Assembly (NCBI GenBank): GCA_949825025.1
Contig: OX463780.1
Coordinates: 47,947,280 to 48,011,279, forward strand
Origin: Siphlonurus alternatus
Lineage: Eukaryota; Arthropoda; Insecta; Ephemeroptera; Siphlonuridae
DNA length: 64,000 bases
Direction of reading: 5' to 3'
Positions within the stretch are counted from its first letter, which is position 1; each line of letters opens with the position of its first letter. The notes beneath the pieces are model-generated. The model was not told where the DNA came from and did no database searches. It worked only from the letters and a program-made list of their open reading frames with translations. Positions 1 through 10,800 of the stretch are shown here, piece by piece. A program made the translations under genes and the position numbers.

Positions 1-3000
1 CCCGAGATCCATGGTCACTACAGACTATCAGGACGGTGGACTCGAGCACTCCGGACTCTCTCAGATCGGTCAGGGTCTGCTTTACCCTGGCGTCTCCAAG
101 GTGTGGCATGTTATAGTGGTTGTGGCACAGGAAGTTGGTCCAGAAGTAGCCGAAGAAGCGCTGGTACCGGAACCTCTCCGTGAACTTGAGGATGTACTCG
201 TGGAACGGAGACTGAATCGAACGAGATCCCAAACAGCTGGTGAAGCCTTCGACACGACTGTGGCCTAGTTGATCGCGAGATTCCTGTGACAAATTGTATT
301 TACTAATAAAATATATGAATATAAGCTGTAAAAAAAAAAATAAACTTACCATTGAAAACGGAATCCCATAATAGTCAGTAGGCGGTTCCACAAAGCCTGT
401 CTTACAGAAAGTAAAGGTAAACGCCATGTCCTCATTAAGTACAGTCCTGTAGCCGCGCGCTGCGAACTCCTTCCATATGAAGGGGCAGGGGTCAAGTTTG
501 TGCTTGCTGCTGGGCCAGGGACATGCCTCTTCAAGGTCATTGTCCTCGAGGCCCGTCAGCATGGCCATCACGTTGGGGAAGGTGTTGTCGCCAATCTTGT
601 TGAAGCCGAGAACCTCGATGCCGGAGAACGGAGGCGACGTCAGCGCCTCGTGCAGCAGCGGCATTTGTCGTAACATGTTGAGACGAGACATCGCGTCCAG
701 ACCGAGGATCAGCACGTTCACCTGTGGAACAACAAAAGGTTAAAATATAACATTTTTGTCGTAAACACGAACAGCTTGACCCTAGTTTTACCAGAAAAAT
801 TGCCATGAGCCGTAGAAAACATACTATAATATATATTATGTTAACCCTTAATTTTTTTTTTGTCGTACGCTACGTTTGAACGCCTTAAAAACCACTCCAA
901 ACGAAAGCTTATATTTTAACCTTTATTCACTTATAATGTAGATTTTCTATTGAAATATTTCCATATTTTAAATTATTTTAGCTTAAAAGAGAACAATATC
1001 CTGATTGAGGTTTCCACGTTTTCTTCATATACATTAAATACCATAGGTTACAAAGCCTATGAAAGATAACCCCATGAAACGCAGAATTTAGAGTTTCGGA
1101 AAGAATGTTAGTAAAACTGTATAGGAGTTAATTTTAGTTTGATATCACCTGGTCTGGTTTCTCCGGGAACTTGATGCACCGCTCCTCGACGCGCGGTTTG
1201 AGCGGCACGAAGATGTGAAAGTCACGGTAAACCTCCTCGGGTTGTGGCGGTTTGGTCGACGTCTCCACGCCGCTGGTGCTCGAGGTGTTTCGTTCGCCAC
1301 TCTCCGAGGTGTTGCGTTCGCCACTCGAGGTGTCCTCCGTGGTGGTAAGATCGGGGAGTGCCAGACACTCGACCCTCAGAAACTCGTGCTCTGCAGACGA
1401 AATCCTCACCACCTCGCCGTTAAATGGAATGCAAGTGTCCGAAAATCTGAAATTATTTCTAATTATTATTGTCTTGTATAATATATACAGTAAATACAGC
1501 ACTTGATATAAATAGTATAAAATAAATATACTTAATAATTACATTAGTATAATGCATCGAGAAAAGGCTAGAGAATAATTTAATATTTATTTTTGTAAGA
1601 ATCATCTTAAAAGTTTATATTTTTAACCGTAAATCATAATGAAATGTAACTACTATAGTAATTATAGGCTATCTTTAATACATATTAATCAAACCTGAGC
1701 TTCAACTCTTAAAGACTTACATTGTCTAGACGAGGCGAACATTTAAAACAAAAATATGATATACAGTGAAATAAGTTTAGAAAGTAATTATTTCTGGAAT
1801 ATCAAAATAATTGTCATTACTTCACGTTAACATCTGCCTGTTTGGTGTAGTTTTCAGGGTCTTCCTGGACCCTCCAGAAGGGTCGATAGCAGCAGGCGAG
1901 GCGGCTCAGGTCACTGACGTTGTAATGGTGCATGGCTTCGCGCACCACCCACATGGCGGTCAGGTTGGACTGCACCAGGGGCGGTCCTCGAGTCTGCTTG
2001 TCCCCTGGCAGCGACCACCACGTCTCCGAACACTGAAGCGAGGTTCGAATTTAACAAAATTAGTGCAGTGCGGGAACTTATAATTATCACCTGATCATTT
2101 TCCAGATATTCTGATATATTTTGCTACAACATATTTTGGTGAACATATTTTTATTCCATCGATATAAAGTATTTTTATTGTGAACACTCTGGATAGGGGT
2201 GCGCTAATTGTTTTTATTTGTGTATAGTTAGTTTGGAGAAATGAGCTAGGGTTATTATATTATTCATAATTTTTCATGCAGCACTCTCTTTTCATTCATT
2301 ATTTTGTGCAATTAAAAACATTTATGGGTTTTTATTATACTTTTGGTTTAAGAAAATCAATTAATTGTAAGGAATGATATAACATTGAAGCACTTTTCGA
2401 TACATTGAACATTAGATACAGTCAAATTGGCATAATATTCCCTCCGGAAGTAGCCGGAAATGTAAGATTCCCGGTCTTCCTATTTATATTTCAGTGTTAC
2501 AATTTCACACATAGGTCAGAACTTCTACTTCAAACTTCAAACCAATCTGTAAAGCTCCAAAACTGAATAACAAACTACAAAACAAACAAACAAAATAGCA
2601 AACTTAAAACTTCCGGCTACTTCCGGAAGGAATGTAAAATTAATTTGAGTTTAGTGTTATCTTTTAACATTTCGAATATTTATAATAAATTATTATAATT
2701 GCTGTAAATACTTCATTATTTTGATATAGTTAAATTATAACATATGAAAGTGCAACAAAACCTCGTATTGCTATATGAAATATTTAATTAAATTCGTGAG
2801 AAGATCCAAACTCCAATATATATACCCTTAACTTAGCAACGTCCATTTCTCTTATACTACATAAAAAAATGAACTCTACGTTACTTTTTTCCCCCTTAAT
2901 ATTCTACAAATACGTACGTTAGGGGCCGAGGGCTGATAGTCGAGGTACTTGTTGATCGAAGGGTTGACGGGGGTGAGGTTGGGGATGCGACACGCGGGGG

Positions 3001-3647
3001 TGTCCACCAAGAAGGCCCTCGACATATTTCGGGTGTCCTTCAGCTCCTCCGAGGGCGCTACGGTTGACACGTCGGTCTGGTAGGTCTCCACTACTTCATC
3101 CTCGGAGCCTAGTGGCAAGCAGCTTTGAGGGGAAGGTGACGCGTCCGATGTTAAAAAAATTCCCACACATGAAAATTATGAAAGATACCTTTAAATGTTC
3201 TCCTCTACATCGTCCCTTATTAGTAGCTACAATATCAGGTATACAAATTCAATATAGTTTTCGAGTTATGAATTTTTAAAGTTGTTGACTATTTTAACAT
3301 AAAGAAATGAGATAATTTATTGAAAGATACTTATAGTTTTAAGGTTATCTCAATTTTTCGGTTTGAAATCATTATCATTACGAGAGAGGCTACTTACGGA
3401 AGACTGGCACGATGACGTCATCCGCCTGCCTCGTAAGAAGGTACAGGATGGCCGTGGTGTTCACCAAACACACCATCAGCAGACACCGACCACCGCACCG
3501 AGGACCACGCGCCGTGGACACCAACGTGTGCACCGCCGAACCAGCCGGCCACACCATCTCTGCAATCCTGCCCAAGTGAGCTCTACTATCGCCAACAGCG
3601 CTCCTAGCTGTAACTTTCTGAAACTTCACTTTTAAATCGTTTGACAA
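1..3647 (-). CDS. DUF229 sulfatase-like membrane protein, copy A (partial, 3' end off the window)
   Basis: Six exons read on the minus strand: 3398-3647, 2918-3108, 1821-2032, 1149-1446, 350-721 and 1-283 (cut by the window edge). Joins keep one frame, with intron phases 1,0,2,0,0 identical to the neighbouring copy. Exon 1 encodes a short basic N-terminus and one hydrophobic segment (CLLMVCLVNTTAILYLL), so a type II membrane or secreted protein is likely. The start may be 3647 or the internal ATG at 3557. Exon 5 carries the family motifs LGLDAMSRLNM and GDNTFPN; exon 6 reaches SDHG just before the edge. In the alkaline-phosphatase-like superfamily such Asp/Thr/Asp-His positions bind metal and carry the nucleophile; no sulfatase-type CxPxR motif is visible. 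The physiological substrate of DUF229 proteins is unknown to me. About 535 codons are visible. The exon 2 acceptor lies at the edge of a MITE-like repeat. Confidence 0.88.
2418..2656. mobile_element. MITE of the CCGGAAGTAGCCGGAAGTG family, intron 2 of copy A
   Basis: Imperfect inverted repeat of about 240 bp. The left end reads ACAGTCAAATTGGCATAATA followed by CCGGAAGTAGCCGGAA; the right end is the reverse complement, ending AAATTAATTTGAGTTTA. Related copies occur near 12105-12275, 14460-14660, 22270-22515, 22905-23070 and 26680-26900. The tip CAGTCAAATT next to TA looks Tc1/mariner-like (inference). No transposase. Confidence 0.7.
3120..3275. mobile_element. Half copy of a foldback MITE abutting exon 2 of DUF229 copy A
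   Basis: The stretch matches one arm of the hairpin at about 61330-61615, sharing AAATTCCCACACATGAAAAT and CTCCTCTACATC...ATATCAGGTATAC. Its terminus (AGGGGAAGGTGACGCGTCCG on the plus strand) lies just upstream, in transcript direction, of the exon 2 acceptor. It therefore appears to provide part of the pyrimidine tract. Confidence 0.6.
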
Positions 3648-4686
3648 AGTTTTCTTTGCTGTAACTTACAAATAGAGGCTTCAAGGTTTAAGATATCGCA
3701 ATTTTTAAATTTATTGTAAAAACTACAATATTTTAAATAAACCATCTAATTAGCTAGCCGTCCTTACCGTGATATCTTCGTGATGTTACCGTGCAGCGTG
3801 CCTCCTCACATACGTGACCTACTGAATATTAAATATTATTGTAGCGCTCGTGTCACATTGTAAATTAACCTTCAGATGTGATCACCAAATTAGCTAACGC
3901 AGCACAAATTTTGCAATGGTGCAGTAACTCTAACTTATGTTGTCGTAATGGTTATTTATTTCCCACTATAAAGTGTCAACAATGTGTTGGATCGGAGTAG
4001 TGTTGGCACAGTACTGGCCATTGTTTGTAGCACTGGACCGATGTAGTTTTGTTTACTGTGGGTTAATTAATTTTTCTTACCTTGAGATTGAACAACATTT
4101 AAAAAATTCTGAAAAAAATCAAACTTATAAGAAAACTGTTGTTAAATCTACCTAGTTAATTTGAAGAAGATCCTTCGATGACTTTTTTCCCATGCTAAAT
4201 TTTATCAATTCTCAAAATATTGACTGAAAAAAAAAAGAGTAAGAAAAAACGTCACCGCTATGATTGACAACTGTAACCAAATTTCGTTTTTAAAATTGAG
4301 TCTTCGATGAATTCGATCATGCATTCATTAAATGTATCAAATGCTTAGATAAAAATTTATTGCGAGGAAATATGAAATATTATGTTGTAGCCAGTTAGGA
4401 CAAGATAGAAAATTAAATTTGTTTCTTTATAATTATAATATTGCATTACATAATAGTATGATATATTAAAATTTATATATTATATCATTGCTGTTTGTAT
4501 CTCTAATCGATAAAAAAAAAGTACCCAAAAATAATTAAATGTATTCATAGCTTCCTAAATTGAAAGTGAAATTTGTGTGTATAAAGATTATTGCATGGTT
4601 ATAATATAGCCTTAATAATTTATAAATATGCTTACCTATAATATTTGTGATACAATATAAATAAATTTTAGTCTAGAAATTTGATA

Positions 4687-4692
4687 TTTATT
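4687..4692 (-). terminator. Candidate polyadenylation signal of DUF229 copy B
   Basis: AATAAA on the minus strand about 160 bases beyond the stop codon of copy B, a usual spacing for a 3' UTR. The surroundings are AT-rich, so chance occurrence is possible. Confidence 0.4.
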
Positions 4693-4850
4693 TAATGCAG
4701 TACTAATAAATTGTTGTTAAAAATCATACACTAGAATACAAATGCTAAGCAAAAACGTATGTTAATTAAGTCCTTAATTTTAAGTACACTACCTGAGTTA
4801 TTAATTAATTTAGAGTAAATAACTTCAATTAGTATATAAATAATATATTA

Positions 4851-7800
4851 TTAACAATAACAGTACATTTTGATCTTATAGTTGTCCACACAGGTGCTTT
4901 GGTTGCCGTACAGGTTGAGCCTGCTGATTGGTCCCGCCAGGTGCAGTGATGACGTCACGTTGAGGGCCGCTACCTGACGCACGGTGGCCTCAAACACCCC
5001 GCCCCCCGGCTGGGTCTGCACGGTCACGGTGTAGTCCAGCAGCAACGCGTGTTCGTCCCCAGGCCACCGCTCAGGTTCGCCCTGACGCGCCCCCCGCACG
5101 TTGTCCAGCCTGAGTCGCGCGCACTGCGGCGTCCCGGACAGGAGGTCGTTCAGTCGAGATACCAGGAAGTGGGCAGCCCTGCGAGCGATCGTGGAGTTCA
5201 CCGAGATCGCCTTGCTCGTCTGGAAAATTTAGTAATACTATATGCTCTGATTTGAATTTACTTACGCATAGAATGCCGACAAGTTTTTGCAGTAATTAAC
5301 AATAATTAATTAAGAATTATCTAGTATAATCCTTGAAACACTAGTATAAGTATCCAACTTCAGCTATGTTTGAATTTTGGAATTTGTTACAAGTTACTGC
5401 ATTTGAAATTCATTTCATAACTACTATCGTGACTTATCTAATATAATACCGCAATTAACTAATTATACAAAGAAACTTTGTTTAAATAAAAAAAAAGTAA
5501 AGACATTTCACTTACCTGACAGGTACAATAGTGCGGAGATATATTAGCATCTTCACAAGTTCTTTCAGGTGGAATGGGAAGGAAAAGACTAATTCCCGTT
5601 TTCATCGATTTAGATCTCCATTTGTTATATTTTGATATAATATTATCTACAAAAGAATTATCCGATGAAGAAGGTAACAAGTCCTTCTCCCTCGATCTAA
5701 GGACGTCGTCCTGCAACCTTCCTGCAGGGTCCAGAAGGTCACGCAAGGTCGCGTGAAGGTCAAACGGCGTGGTAAGTCGTCGAGCGTTGAGACGAACGTT
5801 GCTGACTGCGGCGGGGAAGCGACGTTTGAACCAGTCGGGGAAGGCGATGTACATGAAGGGAAGCCGTTCTTCCATCATACCCTGCACAATAAATTAATTT
5901 AAATAAATCAGTTTAGAAATCTAATTTAAGTACACTTTGAACAGAATGATCAAATTCTCTAAATGTGAGTGCGGCTATCTCATGGCATATGGACTGAGTG
6001 AGAATTCCCCAAGGACAGTTTACTAGAACAACGGCTTAGAACATCAAATTGAGTTAGAAATTAACTTCTCTACTCGACAATTTTCAGCAACCTTCGGAAA
6101 AGTCCACTAAATGAGCGGTCTCTGCGGGGACATCAAAGATCTAAAAGCGTAGCGCTCGCGGCTAAAGTGGCACTTTTGATAGTGACACCCATCTAACAGG
6201 AAGTAAAATGCAGCACATTGAATCTGCACCCCTTTGTCACTGCAAGATTTTTGGTTCACTCGGACCCACAGATAATGCAAACCAAGATTTTTAAACTACT
6301 TTGTGCCAAACGTCTTTTATGACATCAATAAAATTTTCATCAATGAATTGTTAAAAAATACTCACACATCATCTCGCCTTGAGGTTAGGCAAGTTTTTCA
6401 CCACCGAAGTGGAGCGGGTTTCATACATGGTAGGGGCAACTAAAACGATTATGTAAACTCGTTCTGTTTTGATTAAATCCATGCAGTACTATCGTATTAG
6501 CATTCAAGTAAGTAATCAAGATTTCTGGTTCTGGCCATGATGCTTATTGGTAATGGAGAGTTAAACGAGTGCATGCTGGCATTTTATAAAATTAATAGTA
6601 TAACTGACCAAAAAAGAACACGTGTGGCTTTTTATAACTTTCTATGCCTTCAATTCTTAAATGAGTCACATATTTCTTATTATTATCCGGTCAAATTAAA
6701 ATGATTTAGTTATGGTTGGTTTAAAAATAGTTTTATTATTATAATTCTTATTATTTTGTAGTTTTAGTATTTTCCAACTACACTGGGATCATTACATGGC
6801 TTGAGGCATTTTCTAAGTAATGTCATGCTAACATTATATATTCCTTTTGAGAGCCGAGTTTGTGCGTACGCAAGAAAAAAAAAAGTTGGAAGGAACAAAG
6901 TTTGCGTATTATACAGGGATCTTCATTTCTTTTAATAACATATCATTAAAATCACTGAAAGAATGTTCGGCGTTACAAAATCATATATAAAATGGGCATT
7001 CACAAAGCCCTAAGGCCACATTTAGGGCTCGATAATTTAAAGTCTGATTTTAGGCATGCTTTTTAGACCCAAAATTTCTGGTCTTAAATTATCAAGCCCT
7101 AAATGTGGCCTTACGGCTTTGTGAATGCCTCTTAACATGTAGGTACATAATATTCTAATCTAATGTGTAGTTTAAAAATCTTAAAAAAACTGTAAAACAT
7201 TTTAATTTCTTTAATTTACCTGGTAAGTCTCCCTGATTCCTCCATAACGAATACCATGGTCACTCAACATTATGAGTACGGTACGATTGAGGGCGCCACT
7301 GACGGCGAGCTCCCGTACTAACTGACTGATGATCAGATCCCCGTTGTGAGGCACCGTCAGGTTGTCGTGGCTCAGTGAGGTGGCCCAGAAGAAGGAAAAT
7401 GTCCTCTGGTGTTCGAAGCGAGTGGTGAACTTCTTCACGTAATCCAGAATGTACGAGATTGTGAGCCGAGGTCCCAGGCAGAGATTCGCGTGTAGAAGTG
7501 TCGTGTGAGCGGACTTCTCTGCGATCTGACACAAAGGAGAAGAAAAATATGAAACATATCTAAGGATAGTTTTTATGGTGATTTTTTTCATACATAATAA
7601 GAAATTAATTTAACAAATTAAATTGTGCTGCTCCGAATTCTTTCAGATTTTTTTTTTAAGTTCAAGAAATCTAGTTTTTTAAATTTATTGAATGTGTAAC
7701 ATGCGGATATTAATTTCAATGCCTGTCAAATAACGCACTGCATGATGTGAGAAAGTTGAAAGAACCTTATAATGTGTTATAATAATATAATGTATATTAT

Positions 7801-10800
7801 ATAATATTTATAATTATGCATTTTATCTGGACCCTGCCATGATCAGTTTAATAATAGCAGTTATAGTGTGAAAAATGCACAAAATTGCAACGAAATTAAA
7901 AAAAAAAAAAATCGTTTGCCACGCATCAGGTTGTTTACAATTTAAAATTAGGACTTAAGTGACTTAATTAACTTAATTTATAACATTGTTTCAATGCATT
8001 TTTTTTTCCTTTTTTTCGACTCATAAGATTATAATTATACACTGTAAAAAAGGAAAACCTAAAACGGGTAATTACAGATACCCAAGAGGTTGTCTTCAGA
8101 TTAGGTCAACTTATTAAACTAAAACAGGTAGCAATCCTGCTTACCTATTTTAGATGAGCTTATAACTTTTAATGTACCTAATTCGGGTAACTTTATTTAG
8201 CTAAATATTAACCTAGGAATTCAAAAATACTGAAAATAGGTATTAATATCAGCCCATTTTAAGTTACATTTTTAACTCAAAATTAGGTAGTATAATTTCC
8301 TAAATATATTTTTATATAAATAATACACGCATAATTATAAAATAAAACAATTTTATTTAATGAAAATCATTTTCATACATATATCAATGAAATATTTGTT
8401 GTTTTGGCGTTGGGGCAGAACAGAAATAAAAGCTTAAAACACTTCATAAACATAATTTTTTATCACAATTTTTTTGTTAACTCTAGCACTTCAATTTTTT
8501 TGTGGGTGTTGAAAAAAAAAATAATAATAATCGTCTTTGTAGTTAATGAGTCAGTCGGGATTATTTATATAAAAACTCACTGTGGATATTATTTGCATGG
8601 GGTTGGGGATTTTGTGGGTCCACTGCTTTTTGGCTGCATGGACTTGTTGGCTAGAAGACAATGTTGAGAGTATGATCTTTCCTTGGTGAAGCAAAATCTG
8701 CAATGAAAAAAGAAAGAAATGTTATAGAACAAATAAAACGTTTAATTTTAATTAGAATCGATAACAATTTTGTTATTATAGTGAAATTAAAAACGTTCAA
8801 ATAAAAAGATACAAATTAAAAAAGTGAACCACAAGAATTACCTAATATACTGTCATATAATATAATTATATATGATACTGTGTTTACAATTAGAAAAACA
8901 AAACAATCCAGCAAAATTTTAATATTAACAAAGTTAACTTTAGTATAATAATTATCTTGATTTTTTTAATACTCCTTGCACTATAAGGAACATAAAAAAT
9001 AAAATATATCAATATTTCAGTAAAATTATCCCATGTTATTATAGTGTAAAAAAGTCATAACAATCGTCTTGGTTATATTTTAATACACGCTCACATTACA
9101 AGAAAGGGGTCTTTTGAATATCCAGGACTATATCATAAATCATAGTACATATATGAGATAAGAAATTAAGAATCTCGAGGATGCTGCATGCATTAACTTC
9201 TATTTTATTTATTTCTTTCATGTCACGCTTTCATATTTTTTTTTTAATTTTTTTATTATTATTTTTTTTTTTATTTTCAAGTTTTGTTTTGCACCCATAC
9301 AGAATAGATACTTAGATTCTTATTTCTTATCCAGCAAAACTTATACATATAAAAGGTCGCAGTAAATGTTCAATTTTTAATTACTATACCTGTGGTAGCA
9401 GAACATCATTATGGGCTGTGGGTGGGTGGTAATGTGGACATTGTAGACGGGCGGGCGACTCGGCAGATCACAGTAGCTCACAGCTCGGTCCACACGGCAA
9501 GCTCCAAACTCCCTCTTTGCATTCGTGCCGGCCTCTATGATGCATTCGATTTCTACAGAGCAATTGCACACAAGTGTCAGAAATTTTCATATCAACGTGT
9601 ACACTATAACTTCATGATTGTAATTATATCATTATATTTCCTTAATCTTACCTTGGTTTGATAATATTATCCAGTAAATGAGGATGTTTCTGTATCAAAC
9701 TGCACTCCAGCTGCAGACCGACGCTAACACGTCATGATGATGTCATGTGGTGGGAGTCATCTCTCGCCATAAAAATTTGATTGGCTTAGTTTTTTTTTAT
9801 CGTTTTTTATTTAAAATTTTAACGGACAAAAAATCAGGCTAATATAAAGACCTATTCTGGGCACATATAGAATGTAGGTAGGCTAATATTTAGGTAATTA
9901 AGTAACCCTTATTGGGTACATCTAAGTTTCAGGTAGATCCGTTTCCAATTTAGGCAACTAAATACCCGTTTCACGTTATTGCATACCTAAATATGTAATA
10001 TCATATTACATATTTAGGTAAATTAATGAAAATAGGTCCACTTAAACCTGAAATGGGTAAAGCACCCCTATTTTAGGCTGGAAATATTTGTTCTTTGATA
10101 CCTACAATAGGTATAGCTTTTTTACAGTGTACTTATGTTCACGTACACGCATAAAAGGTCGAAGGTAATAATCAGTGGGAGCTTCTACAAATCCAGTTTT
10201 CTCGTGGTTAAAAATCGACATCCACGTACAGTCCCCTCCGTACGCCGTCCTGTATCCACGTTTTGCGAACTCCTTCCATATGAAGGGGCAAGGGTCCAGC
10301 TTGTGTCTGGAGCTCGGCCAGGGACAAGCCTCCGTCAGCTCGTCCACGTCCAGCCCCGTCAGGATGGGCATCACGTTGGGGAACGTGTTGTCTCCCACCT
10401 TGTTGTAGCCGAGCAGCGAGATGGCGGAGAGCGACGTCAGCGCCTCGTGCAGCAGCGGCAGTTCGCGCAACATATTGAGACGGGACATCGCGTCCAGACC
10501 GAGCATTAGCACGCTTACCTGGAAAATTCATACCTGGTTGCTTAGGGTTACAGTCCTAAAATTACAAATTAGACCAAGTATTGCACGAGTTATTCGCATT
10601 ATTTTAATCCATGAACGGTGCAGCCGTGCGAAGTTGCACTGCAAAGATGGTCCTTGCTTACGTCACAACTCACAGCCAACCCCAATGGGGTACTGACCGG
10701 TATTTGAGTTAGCAATACTAGTAAAAAGTACTGTGAATTCTATGAAGAATGAGCCTTATTAGAGCATTCTACGACAATTTGCTGATTTTATATGAATTTT

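Noticed and set aside
9390..9552. Cassette exon of DUF229 copy B
   Set aside because: Its entry and exit phases do not fit the phase-0 intron and no matching segment is seen in copy A; it lies inside a transposable element.
10135..10509. Plus-strand frames over exon 5 of DUF229 copy B and similar frames over other exons
   Set aside because: Antisense shadows of GC-rich exons; splice sites and homology support only the minus strand.
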